Below are positions 48,172 to 57,057 of a DNA stretch of 64,000 nt, piece by piece. The translations under genes and the position numbers were made by a program. The notes under the pieces are model-generated. The model did no database searches. It was not told where the DNA came from and worked only from the letters and a program-made list of their open reading frames with translations. Origin of the DNA: Luteimonas deserti (GTDB lineage: Bacteria; Pseudomonadota; Gammaproteobacteria; Xanthomonadales; Xanthomonadaceae); the NCBI RefSeq assembly GCF_013425765.1, contig NZ_JACCJZ010000013.1:408807-472806 (forward strand). The letters are read 5' to 3'. The stretch's first letter is position 1. Every line of letters starts with the position of its first letter.

Positions 48172-48798
48172 TCAGAACCGCAGTTCGGCGCCCAGCGTGA
48201 GCGTGCGCGCGGTGCTCACGTCGTCGTCGAAGCGGTAGCGGTTGCCGTCGCGGTAGATCGACGAATACGCGTAGCCGTTGACCATCGCATTGACGTTGAA
48301 GTTGCGGGTCACGTCGACGCCCAGGCCGAGGCCGAAGTACGCGCCGCCGCCATCGTCGCTGAAGCGGCCTTCCTCGCTCAGGCCCGGCGCTTCGAAGCGG
48401 TAGCGGAATTCCTGGTCGTAGCCCATGTAGCCGAGGCGCGCGATCGCGAACCAGCGGCTGTCGGCGCCGAACTGGAAGCGTGCGTTCGCACCCACATAGC
48501 CGTAGTCGGCCTCGAACTCGCGTCGTTCCGACACGCCGGAGATGGCGTAGGTGTCGCCGATCTCGCCCAGCCGGCCGTAGCCCGCTTCCACGCCGACCAG
48601 CACCGGCGACGCGCCGGCCTGCCAGCGGTAACCCGCGCCGATCGACTGCGTGCTGCTGGAGTCGTCCCTGAAACCGGTGTCCGACAGCGTCGCCCGGCCG
48701 GCCTGTGCGCCGACGAAGAAACCACTCTGGGCCTGTGCGCACGGCACGGCCAGGACACCTGCGATGGCGACCATCGCCACGCGTCCACACTTGATCAT
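48172..48798 (-). CDS. outer-membrane β-barrel protein (OmpA/OmpW-like porin fold)
   Basis: A 208-residue protein with signal peptide (VAMVAIAGVLAVPCAQAQ), repeated amphipathic β-strands (GFFVGAQAGRATLS, GYVGANARFQFG, YFGLGLGVDVTRNFNVNAMV) and a C-terminal Phe (LTLGAELRF) for BAM recognition. Probably an eight-stranded barrel. Cargo or role unknown. Confidence 0.85.
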   Translation of the reverse strand: MIKCGRVAMVAIAGVLAVPCAQAQSGFFVGAQAGRATLSDTGFRDDSSSTQSIGAGYRWQAGASPVLVGVEAGYGRLGEIGDTYAISGVSERREFEADYGYVGANARFQFGADSRWFAIARLGYMGYDQEFRYRFEAPGLSEEGRFSDDGGGAYFGLGLGVDVTRNFNVNAMVNGYAYSSIYRDGNRYRFDDDVSTARTLTLGAELRF

Positions 48799-48900
48799 GT
48801 TGTCCCCTTGAGATGAAAGCCGCCGCGGCCTGAATCGACCGCCGCGGACCCCCGCGTCCGGCGGGGCGCGGAGTCTAGCGCGCGGCTGCGCGCCGCGTCA

Positions 48901-49665
48901 TCAGCAGGCGTCGGACTGTCCGCTCACGTAGCGCAGCCCGCGCAGCAGCTGCGCGCGGAACACCGGATCCGCATACAACGCCGCATCGTGGCCCAGCCCG
49001 GTGTACCAGGCGCGACCGCCGGCATTGCGGTGGCACCAGGCGATCGGGTGGTCGTCGCCCATGCCGCCATCGGGGTGCGACGCCGGATCGATCGACGCGG
49101 TCACGCGCACGTGCGGCCGCGGGTTGCGCCGGTAGTCGTAGATCTCGTCAGTGACGCGCCACTCTTCCAGCCCATCCGGCCCGGCGCCGTCTTCGAACAC
49201 CACGCGCACCGACTGCAGCCCTTCGGGATGCCGTGCGAACCACGCACCGACCAGCTCGCCGTACCACGGCCAGGTGTAGCCACTGTCGGCCGCGGCATGC
49301 ACGCCCATGAAGCCACCGCCGGCGGCCATGTAGCGTTCGAACGCGGCCTGCTGCGGACGCGCCAGCACCTCGCGCGTGGTGTGCGCGAACACGACGGCGG
49401 CATACCGCGACAGCGTGGCGTCGTCGAACAGCGCGGGGTCTTCGGTGGCGTCCACCTCGAGGCCGGTGCCGCGGCCCAGTGCCTGCAGCGCGTCCACGGT
49501 GGCCGGAATGGAATCGTGGCGGAAGCCGGCGGTGCGCGTAAACACCAGCACGCGCGCGGGCGTCGCATCGCTGGTGGCAACGGGCGTCGTGTCGGGGGCT
49601 GCGGAGGCACAGGCGGCGAGACTGGCCAGCATCGCAGCGGCCAAGGGAGCGCGGGGAGATGTCAT
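48901..49665 (-). CDS. ThuA-domain lipoprotein
   Basis: 254 residues. Lipobox-type N-terminus [11 protein letters not shown], then a ThuA domain (PF06283): [74 protein letters not shown] and [19 protein letters not shown]. ThuA proteins are class I glutamine-amidotransferase-like and are linked to sugar use. Their reaction is mostly unknown. Confidence 0.88.
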   Translation of the reverse strand: MTSPRAPLAAAMLASLAACASAAPDTTPVATSDATPARVLVFTRTAGFRHDSIPATVDALQALGRGTGLEVDATEDPALFDDATLSRYAAVVFAHTTREVLARPQQAAFERYMAAGGGFMGVHAAADSGYTWPWYGELVGAWFARHPEGLQSVRVVFEDGAGPDGLEEWRVTDEIYDYRRNPRPHVRVTASIDPASHPDGGMGDDHPIAWCHRNAGGRAWYTGLGHDAALYADPVFRAQLLRGLRYVSGQSDAC

Positions 49666-49773
49666 GGCGGGAGCATAGGCGCTGCGCGTGCCGGCACTCA
49701 CGCCGCAGCGCGGCAGGGCGCGCGCGGGCGCGGTGCGATAATCGCCGCATCGTCGTTGCAGGAATGCGCCGCC

Positions 49774-51449
<1,676 letters not shown>

Positions 51450-51453
<4 letters not shown>

Positions 51454-52133
51454 GCGCCGCCACCGACCGCGTGCCGCTGCGCATCGATTTCGTGTCCGAT
51501 ATCGTCTGCCCCTGGTGCGCCATCGGCCTGGCCGCACTCGAGCAGGCACTCGCGCGCCTGCCGGCGAACGTCGACGTCGACTTCCACGTACGCCCCTTCG
51601 AACTCAACCCGCAGATGGCGCAGGAAGGCGAGGACATCGCCGAGCACCTGCAGCGCAAGTACGGCATGTCGGCCGAACAGCTCAGCGCGGCTCGCGCCAA
51701 CATCCAGGGTCGCGGTGCCGAAGTCGGTTTCACCTTCGGCGACCGCAAGCGCACCTGGAACACCTTCGACGCGCACCGGCTGCTGCACTGGGCCGGCACC
51801 GCAGGCCGGCAACTCGAGCTCAAGCGCGCGCTGTTGCAGGCGTATCACGGGGATGGCGAGAACGTCAGCGACCAGGCGACGCTGGTGCGTGTCGCCGCCG
51901 GCGTGGGCCTGGACGCCGAGCGTGCCGCCGCAGTCCTCGCCTCAGGCGAATATGCGGATGAAGTGTGTAATGAGGAACAATTCTTCATCCGCAGCGGTAT
52001 CAACAGCGTGCCGGCGATCATCATCGACCAGCAGCATCTGATCTCGGGCGGGCAGCCGGTGGAGGTGTTTGCGCGAGCGTTTGGGGAGATCTTGGCGAGG
52101 AAGGTGGACCAAGACGCTGCGGACGCGAACTAG
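51450..52133 (+). CDS. FrnE-like DsbA-family oxidoreductase
   Basis: A 227-residue cytoplasmic thioredoxin-fold protein with the CPWC active site in [19 protein letters not shown] (about 12-30) and the cis-Pro region [20 protein letters not shown]. It has [18 protein letters not shown] and [16 protein letters not shown], typical of the FrnE/2-hydroxychromene-isomerase-like group. It is overlapped with hutU by 4 nt. It is the last clearly native gene before the accessory region. Confidence 0.92.
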
Positions 52134-52385
52134 GAGCGAAGGCCTCTATTGTCACCGGTCTGGGAAAGCCGAGGATTGTCTGATACGCACGGAATCGGCG
52201 CGAATTGTTCTATATGCAGCGGCACGCCCTTTGTGCGATAAGCACAGATCGTAAAGTCCGGGCTGGGGAGCCCTGTGGGTGCAAAATGTTGATGTTGTTG
52301 CCAATTGCAGGCGGGCGAACGTGAGCGTCGTGCTTTCGTGTCCCGTGCATATCGCGCTATTCAGATCTACTTACAGTCAGCGCCC
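52134..52385. other. AT-rich boundary sequence; start of accessory region
   Basis: A 252-bp stretch in which base composition drops sharply relative to the preceding genes. It holds a small GGGCT-GGGG-AGCCC hairpin at about 52260 but no recognisable attI, integrase fragment, tRNA or terminator. Confidence 0.5.
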
Positions 52386-52799
52386 ATGACCAAAGACTCC
52401 CTGTTTGCCCTGCTACTGTCACTGCCAATCGGCATCGTGAGCGGGCTGTACTCTAGCCTTGTCGTGACCAAGTACGCAAGGTTCTCCGAGCTTCGTAGAG
52501 AGGCTCTTCGAATCATTCGATCAATCGACTACATTGGCGACGAGACGCACATGACGATACGGGAGCCCCGCAGCCTGAGCTCCTTGGCTCTCATCGCGAG
52601 TGACCTTTATGGTCTTGGTCATCGCCCGGCTGGTGACAAGGTCAAATCTCTGTACGACATCATTCTCGGCGCGAACAGATCTGTCGTTTCGGGAGCAATG
52701 GTTACGCACACTTACATGGCCCAGCACGCTGATTGGCAGCGTCAAGTCAGAGAGATCGGCCCCAACAAGCGCATCTACTTGCCGTGGGGATGGCCATGA
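52386..52799 (+). CDS. cassette-type small membrane protein, unknown
   Basis: 137 residues with one N-terminal transmembrane helix (LFALLLSLPIGIVSGLYSSL, about 6-25) and a soluble remainder (REALRIIRSIDYIGDETHMT, then LYDIILGANRSVVSGAMVTH). Base composition is AT-richer than the flanking chromosome. The stop lies 17 bp before an attC site, the classic integron-cassette arrangement. No family recognised; related sequences would be expected in integron cassettes. Confidence 0.7.
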   Translation: MTKDSLFALLLSLPIGIVSGLYSSLVVTKYARFSELRREALRIIRSIDYIGDETHMTIREPRSLSSLALIASDLYGLGHRPAGDKVKSLYDIILGANRSVVSGAMVTHTYMAQHADWQRQVREIGPNKRIYLPWGWP

Positions 52800-52815
52800 G
52801 ATTTCGCCGCCTGGC

Positions 52816-52875
52816 CGCTATCGATTCATCCGTGCCGATTCCGCTTCGCGGTACGGCTTAATTCAAGCGTTAGAC
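52816..52875 (+). other. Integron attC recombination site, 60 bp
   Basis: The right arm is CGGCTTAATTCAAGCGTTAGAC-like, ending in R' GTTAGAC (52869-52875, fits GTTRRRY; cleavage expected after G52869). The centre is CCGCTTCGCGG. The left arm ATTCATCCGTGCCG pairs imperfectly with the right. The R'' CGCTATC is a degenerate RYYYAAC. The 60-bp length and layout equal those of aadA-type '59-base elements'. Orientation agrees with the gene just upstream. Confidence 0.75.
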
Positions 52876-52906
52876 ACAAAAAAGGTCCAACGACAGGGGA
52901 ATGTAA

Positions 52907-53590
52907 ATGGCGAACAAGTATCCATATGTGGCTTCTGCGGGTCCGTTGGTAAAGGCCGTGAGCCATTTGCGAAAGAGCTTCCCGAAAGAAGTCACCGCGG
53001 ATACTCTGCGGAAGTTGGGTGTTGCCCCTAAGAATGAATCGTACGTGATCAATGTGCTTCGATTCTTAGGAGTTGTTGACGAGGAGGGGAAGAAGGTTGA
53101 CGGCAAAGCTAAAGCTTTTGTCCAGCACCAAGATGACGCGTTTTCAGCTGAGTTTGAAAAGATTGTCCGTGAAGCCTACGAGGAATTATTCGAGCTACAT
53201 GGCGACGCTGCTTGGAAGCTCGACCGAGGCTCGCTGACCCAGTTCTTCCGAACTTCCGATCACTCGACCGAGGTTGTCGGAACTCGCCAGGCAAGCACTT
53301 TCTCGGCCCTCGCCGCACTTTCTGGTCACGCAGAGATGCCAGCTCCCAAAGCGGCTAGCGCATCCAAGAAGCCGAGAGCATCTACAGCGACGGCGATTCC
53401 GAAGGCGAAACAGCCGCTATCGACGAACCAAGCACTGGGGACGGGGTCGGTGCAGAAGAACTCCGTTCCGGAGCAATCGTCAGTTGGTCTCACAGTTCGT
53501 ATTGAGGTAAATCTTCCCGCATCTGGAGACCAGGAGACCTACGACCGCATCTTCCAAAGCATCAGGAAGAATCTGATCAATGGCTCTTAA
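52907..53590 (+). CDS. DUF5343-family protein (putative partner of HEPN toxin)
   Basis: 227 residues. The N-terminal ~140 fit DUF5343: YPYVASAGPLVKAVSHLRKS, ADTLRKLGVAPKNESYVINV, FLGVVDEEGKKVDGKAKAFV. A Ser/Thr/Lys-rich linker follows (about 145-190), then a short conserved tail TVRIEVNLPASGDQETYDRI leading to a final helix, a tail I associate with defence-type proteins. An AGGGGA ribosome site precedes the ATG, which lies 38 nt from the attC cleavage point. It overlaps the HEPN gene by 11 nt. Predicted as regulator or antitoxin-like partner; not proven. Confidence 0.8.
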   Translation: MANKYPYVASAGPLVKAVSHLRKSFPKEVTADTLRKLGVAPKNESYVINVLRFLGVVDEEGKKVDGKAKAFVQHQDDAFSAEFEKIVREAYEELFELHGDAAWKLDRGSLTQFFRTSDHSTEVVGTRQASTFSALAALSGHAEMPAPKAASASKKPRASTATAIPKAKQPLSTNQALGTGSVQKNSVPEQSSVGLTVRIEVNLPASGDQETYDRIFQSIRKNLINGS

Positions 53591-54059
53591 CCTAAATTCG
53601 TTTGAACGCATTGTTCGGATAGCGCACGCCTTCACGGAGGCTGGCCCCGTTAGCAATACTTCTGAGCACCCATTTGACGAGCGAAATATTCATCCTGACC
53701 TACCTGCAGAGGTAAGGCGCCTTTTTGACAACGGCCACTACGCTCAGGCTACCTTCGAGGCGCTGAAATATCTTGACGAGGAGATTCAGCGAATTTCCGG
53801 AGATTCCGATTTCGGAAAGAGTCTGATGATGCGCGTGTTCGGTGGGATCTCTCCAAGGCTGCCCTTGAATCCAGGGATGACTGCTTCTGAACAGAGTGAG
53901 CAAGAGGGCTTCAAGTTCATTTTCGCTGGGACAATGGCGGGAATCAGGAATCCGAGAGGCCATAAGAGCGGCCTCATAGATGACCCAGACACCTGCCTTG
54001 ACCACTTATCACTTACATCAATGCTTCTGCGTAAGCTGGAAGAGGCGGGATTGCGATAA
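53580..54059 (+). CDS. HEPN-domain (Ymh/TIGR02391) putative RNase toxin
   Basis: 159 residues. The C-terminal half fits the Ymh/TIGR02391 family: GHYAQATFEALKYLDEEIQR (about 49-68), then FIFAGTMAGIRNPRGHKSGL, which holds the HEPN catalytic pattern R-x4-H (R123...H128), followed by LDHLSLTSMLLRKLEEAG. HEPN proteins of this type are often RNases in toxin-antitoxin or phage-defence loci (family knowledge). Start overlaps the DUF5343 stop by 11 nt, implying coupled translation. AT-richer than native genes. Confidence 0.82.
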   Translation: MALNLNSFERIVRIAHAFTEAGPVSNTSEHPFDERNIHPDLPAEVRRLFDNGHYAQATFEALKYLDEEIQRISGDSDFGKSLMMRVFGGISPRLPLNPGMTASEQSEQEGFKFIFAGTMAGIRNPRGHKSGLIDDPDTCLDHLSLTSMLLRKLEEAGLR

Positions 54060-54085
54060 CGTGGGTGAATTAACACGCGAAGTGC
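54054..54085 (+). other. Truncated attC-like half-site after the HEPN gene
   Basis: GATAACGTGGGTGAATTAAC-ACGCGAAG overlaps the HEPN stop and resembles one attC arm plus loop (compare TAACGCTTGAATTAAG and CGCGAAG on the opposite strand of the 60-bp site). The second arm is missing; within about 5 bp the sequence runs into repeat copy R1. Confidence 0.4.
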
Positions 54086-54089
54086 ATGG

Positions 54090-54111
54090 CTAACGGTTCC
54101 AGCTTCACTTA
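54090..54111 (+). repeat. 22-bp array repeat R1
   Basis: Copy reading TAACGGTTCCAGCTTCACTT at its core, 31 bp after the HEPN stop. Consensus core of the family in this window is TAACGGTKCCAGSTTCACTT. Confidence 0.8.
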
Positions 54112-54135
54112 CCGAGGAAACGATTCATCACCTGA

Positions 54136-54273
54136 AAGTTCCGTGCAGCTGGATGTCTACCCGCCCACAAGTTGAACGTCACACCAGAACGCTTCCAAGA
54201 ATTGATTAAAGCCGGCGCCGCTTTTGGCGCGACTAAGCTGAATTGCGGAGCTAACCGTTCCAGGTTCACTTAG
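54136..54273 (+). pseudogene. Gene 3' fragment ending inside repeat R2
   Basis: An open frame of 45 codons without a start reads ...NVTPERFQELIKAGAAFGAT followed by KLNCGANRSRFT and a stop. The last eight residues are encoded by repeat R2. The PERFQELIKAGAAFG stretch looks like genuine protein. I read it as the remnant of a gene cut on its 5' side and closed by the repeat. Family unknown. Confidence 0.35.
54251..54272 (+). repeat. 22-bp array repeat R2
   Basis: TAACCGTTCCAGGTTCACTT core; supplies the stop codon (TAG) of the fragment upstream. Confidence 0.8.
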
Positions 54274-54287
54274 CGTTGTTACCCCGA

Positions 54288-54309
54288 GATACCGGTCCCA
54301 GTTCACTGA
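54288..54309 (+). repeat. 22-bp array repeat R3 (diverged)
   Basis: ACCGGTCCCAGTTCACTGA, 37 bp from the R2 start; a diverged copy. Confidence 0.55.
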
Positions 54310-54326
54310 TCTAGTGCTGACTTGGG

Positions 54327-54348
54327 CTGTCCGTTCCGGCTTCACTTG
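54327..54348 (+). repeat. 22-bp array repeat R4 (diverged)
   Basis: GTCCGTTCCGGCTTCACTTG, 39 bp from the R3 start. R2-R4 form a tight cluster with gene-free spacers of under 20 bp. Confidence 0.6.
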
Positions 54349-54452
54349 CCGCGACCGACGGCTACAGGCGCGCTTGCCGCATCAGAACGACGCCTGCGGG
54401 CACCGCGTCCGCGCTTATCCGCCCCTGTGCGTCCATTCTTCCCGACAGCAGT

Positions 54453-54918
54453 TCAGCGCCGGGCTTCGATTTCCAGCGGGACGCCGGAGAGCTTTTCCAG
54501 CGGCAACGGCCACAAGCCGATCGGCTCGAGTTCCCGGTAGACCTCGGTCGGCGCGCGGCCGATGTCGCGGACCTGGTGCGCCGCCCAGACCTGCGCGGCG
54601 CGCGTGGTCGACGCGCAGTGCACGAGCACGAGTGCGTCGTCCCGTTCAAGCAGATCGCGGAGCGCGGTCACCGGTTCCTGCCGCATCGGGTACGCATCTC
54701 CGCCGAGCGGGACCTGGGTATAGCTCATCCCAAGTTCTGCGAGCAGGGCGGCCTGGTCGAACCCGGACTCACGCACGCGTTCCATCTCCGCCGGGGTGCG
54801 CACGTTGAGCACGTGCCGCACGCCTGCGGCATGCCATTGCCTGAAATCGTCGGCATTCGGCTGCGCGGCCAGGATCACCCGGTCTTTATGCAAGGCCTCT
54901 GCGGCGACCGACTGCCAG
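54453..54918 (-). pseudogene. 5'-truncated paralogue of the DSP-like phosphatase
   Basis: On the minus strand the frame reads VAAEALHKDRVILAAQPNAD, VRHVLNVRTPAEMERV, PLGGDAYPMRQEPV and HCASTTRAAQVWAAHQVRD. It is very similar (roughly 80% by eye) to the complete gene at 57058-57609, but in inverse orientation. The signal peptide and first ~35 residues are gone; homology begins about 8 nt from repeat R5. The 54349-54452 stretch downstream holds nothing recognisable. Confidence 0.75.
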
Positions 54919-54940
54919 CTAACGGTGCCAGGTTCACTTA
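54919..54940 (+). repeat. 22-bp array repeat R5
   Basis: TAACGGTGCCAGGTTCACTT core, at the broken 5' edge of the truncated phosphatase paralogue. The following bases form the palindrome ATCGAGCTCGAT. Confidence 0.85.
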
Positions 54941-55035
54941 TCGAGCTCGATTTTCGTGAGCGGGCGTGGAAGCGGTAAGGACTCCAGGTCCAGTAGACTT
55001 GAGGCTCCACGGATAGGCTTTAACTAGCGCGAAAT

Positions 55036-55515
55036 ATGGCAGAAGTAACTTACTGGAATCCGCTAGTTCCCGAACTGACGGTCACGTCACTCGAAGAGTC
55101 GCTGCGTTTTTATCAAGCAGTCGGCTTCAGTGTTCGACATCGCCGCGAATTTCCGCCTTTCGCTTACCTTGAGCTTGGACACGCCCAGGTCATGCTTGAG
55201 GAGCGGCACTGTGCGGGCTGGAATGTGCAGCCCCTGGACAAACCGTTCGGCCGAGGCATCAATTTCCAGATTGAGGTTCCAGATGTCGGGCAGGTACTTT
55301 CCGCACTGCTTTCGCTCAACGTCATCCTATTTCGGAGCGTCAAAGATTCGTGGTATCGCGTAGCTACAGATGCTGAAAAAGGCCAGCGCGAGTTCCTCGT
55401 TCAAGACCCTGATGGTTTCTTGCTTCGTTTTGTGCAGGATCTTGGTCAGCGCAGTGCAGCCTATTCAATCGTTCAAACCGAAGCCGCTTTGCGTTTCGGC
55501 TCAGCGGCAGGCTAA
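55036..55515 (+). CDS. VOC-superfamily protein (bleomycin-resistance/glyoxalase-like)
   Basis: 159 residues. VOC fold landmarks are LVPELTVTSLEESLRFYQAV (about 10-29), FAYLELGHAQVMLEERH (about 43-59), GINFQIEVPDVGQVLSALLS (about 75-94) and REFLVQDPDGFLLRFVQDLG. It is similar to Ble-like binding proteins that sequester glycopeptide-type drugs. Enzymatic or binding function cannot be told apart. The stop TAA is formed by the first bases of repeat R6. Confidence 0.88.
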   Translation: MAEVTYWNPLVPELTVTSLEESLRFYQAVGFSVRHRREFPPFAYLELGHAQVMLEERHCAGWNVQPLDKPFGRGINFQIEVPDVGQVLSALLSLNVILFRSVKDSWYRVATDAEKGQREFLVQDPDGFLLRFVQDLGQRSAAYSIVQTEAALRFGSAAG

Positions 55516-55533
55516 CGGTTTCAGGGTCACTGT
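55512..55533 (+). repeat. 22-bp array repeat R6
   Basis: TAACGGTTTCAGGGTCACTG core; overlaps and provides the stop of the VOC gene. Confidence 0.7.
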
Positions 55534-55608
55534 CTGAGCGATAAGAGTGCTTCCAGCTGCAGTGGAATGACGCCATATGCGATGTGCTGATCTGATCGGG
55601 AGAACTCG

Positions 55609-56010
55609 ATGTTGATGCTGGGCTGCCGAAGCGAGACGCAGGTCGAACGTGCGGTTTTCGCAGTTCTGTTCGTCGTCATGTGCTGTGCACTGCGTCCGGC
55701 ACATGCGTGCATTGTGGCGCCGTCTGGCGCAGCGATGGCGCCAAGTGTTGCTGCGGCCGAACGGGTTGCCCACGGTGTCGCGGCGGGTACGCGGCTGGAT
55801 GACCAGAACAACATCCGATGGATTCGGGTAGACGTCGAGAAAGTGCCGCGTGGCAGTGCAGCGCAGCGCGTCGAAGCCGCATCTCCATGCGGTATTCCGA
55901 TCCCGGTCGGCACACGTGTGGTCGTGCTCGGGCACCGCGACCGTCTGACTGTCTTCAACGCAAATGCACTGCAGGATGCGGAAGTTCCGGGTTTGGTGCG
56001 CGCTCGTTGA
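55609..56010 (+). CDS. small exported protein, unknown
   Basis: About 133 residues with a hydrophobic export-type segment (VFAVLFVVMCCALRPAHA, about 16-33) followed by an Ala/Val-rich domain (RWIRVDVEKVPRGSAAQRVE) and a GTRVVVLGHRDRLTVFNANA stretch resembling a small β-domain. Start is the ATG at 55609 or 55615. No family recognised. It lies between repeats R6 and R7. Confidence 0.55.
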   Translation: MLMLGCRSETQVERAVFAVLFVVMCCALRPAHACIVAPSGAAMAPSVAAAERVAHGVAAGTRLDDQNNIRWIRVDVEKVPRGSAAQRVEAASPCGIPIPVGTRVVVLGHRDRLTVFNANALQDAEVPGLVRAR

Positions 56011-56017
56011 GAGTGGC

Positions 56018-56037
56018 AGAGGTGCCAACTTCACTAT
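56018..56037 (+). repeat. 22-bp array repeat R7 (diverged)
   Basis: GAGGTGCCAACTTCACTAT, 7 bp after the stop of the exported-protein gene; a diverged copy. Confidence 0.5.
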
Positions 56038-56053
56038 TGGAGCAGGAGGCAGG

Positions 56054-56668
56054 ATGAGACGATCGATTTGGCTGGTGGGGTTGAGCCACTTGCTGGTGGC
56101 GTGCTCAGGATCAGTGAGTAGCACCGCTCTCGAGGGCGAGGATCCCATTTCGACCGTGCATGTCGAAGCCTTCTTCGCACCTCTTTGCGACGAAGCCATG
56201 AATCCTGCTGATGCCTTGGAACTGCGCTCGATTGATCTATCGGGAACGCAAGGACTTGAGAAGGTCTGTATTGATTCGAGCGCGAAGCGCGGCGTCAATC
56301 CTGACGTGACGCGCGTGCACATAATTTCCGCCGATCACATCGTCATCGAGCTTGAGTGTGACCGGAACTATGTTCGTGACGAAGCGTTTGCACGGATGCC
56401 GGAAGAGGGGCAGGTGGCTCTAGTCCTAGGCAATAAGGTGCACTCGATATTCAACTATTTGGACAAGAGTGACCTGATAGGTCAATGCGGAATCATTCCA
56501 TCTGCGGAACTGCTCGACGCGATCGAGTTTTGTGAGAGCTTTCAGTCTGCTTCGGGCGGCAATGCGAGGGCCTGCGAAAGCTACTGTGACGCGAAGGGGG
56601 ATCAGCCGGTTTCGGAAGTTTGCGTCGTGGGCGGAGGCGCTGGACCAGCTAGGCGCTCAAGATTTTAA
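56054..56668 (+). CDS. putative lipoprotein, unknown
   Basis: 204 residues. Lipobox-type N-terminus (LVGLSHLLVACSGS, Cys about 17), then a cysteine-containing mature domain (FFAPLCDEAMNPADALELRS, DHIVIELECDRNYVRDEAFA, LIGQCGIIPSAELLDAIEFC, ACESYCDAKGD). Perfect AGGAGG-type ribosome site. No family recognised; the spaced cysteines suggest disulphides. Confidence 0.65.
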   Translation: MRRSIWLVGLSHLLVACSGSVSSTALEGEDPISTVHVEAFFAPLCDEAMNPADALELRSIDLSGTQGLEKVCIDSSAKRGVNPDVTRVHIISADHIVIELECDRNYVRDEAFARMPEEGQVALVLGNKVHSIFNYLDKSDLIGQCGIIPSAELLDAIEFCESFQSASGGNARACESYCDAKGDQPVSEVCVVGGGAGPARRSRF

Positions 56669-56682
56669 CGCCGCATCCCGAG

Positions 56683-56705
56683 CCAACGACTCCTCGCGTC
56701 GTTGG
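56683..56705. other. Perfect 8-bp hairpin after the lipoprotein gene
   Basis: CCAACGAC (56683-56690) pairs with GTCGTTGG (56698-56705) around a 7-nt loop, 14 bp after the stop. There is no T-run, so a terminator role is possible but weak. Confidence 0.5.
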
Positions 56706-56793
56706 GACATTGCAGCCGGATGTGGATGTGGCCCCGCGTTGATCGTCGTACCAGGACAAGGCGGCACCGATTCGCCGCCAGAAGGGGACGACG

Positions 56794-56883
56794 ATGCGTG
56801 TGGTGGTGTTGGTGAAGGCCACGAGGGACAGCGAAGCGGGGGGCTTCCCACGCCCGCAAGATAACGGTGCCAGGTTCACTTAA
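56794..56883 (+). pseudogene. yciI-like gene truncated at repeat R8
   Basis: The ATG and 18-20 codons (MRVVVLVKATRDSEAGGFPR) duplicate the start of the intact YciI gene at 59015, including ~80 bp of its upstream sequence (CCCCGCGTTGATCGTCGTAC). After RPQ the frame runs into repeat R8 and ends DNGARFT-stop. The remaining ~100 residues are missing. Confidence 0.8.
56861..56882 (+). repeat. 22-bp array repeat R8
   Basis: TAACGGTGCCAGGTTCACTT core, exactly at the breakpoint of the yciI fragment; the TAACGG start recurs directly after it (TTAACGGCG). Confidence 0.85.
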
Positions 56884-57057
56884 CGGCGCACAGGGGCAGC
56901 GCTGAGGAGCGCGCCCAATACCGGTCGAATGCGCCGTGGAGCAGTCCGGGTCGCCTGGCAACGAGTTGGCGGCGGGCGCCGCAGCGGGTCATGATGCGCC
57001 AACCCCGCGCGCGCCTGAATCCGCAGTCGCGGTGCGCCTCAACCCGGAGGATCGACC

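Noticed and set aside
54193..54250. A second attC-like hairpin (AATTGATTAAAGCCGGCGCC ... GGCGC)
   Set aside because: The stretch reads as protein-coding (PERFQELIKAGAAFGAT) in the gene fragment closed by R2, and no GTTRRRY end is present.
54090..54348. CRISPR array
   Set aside because: Spacing is irregular, the repeat is degenerate, genes lie between most copies, and no cas gene is present.
56532..56864. Open frame overlapping the lipoprotein end and the yciI fragment
   Set aside because: It is out of phase with both the lipoprotein and the yciI homology.
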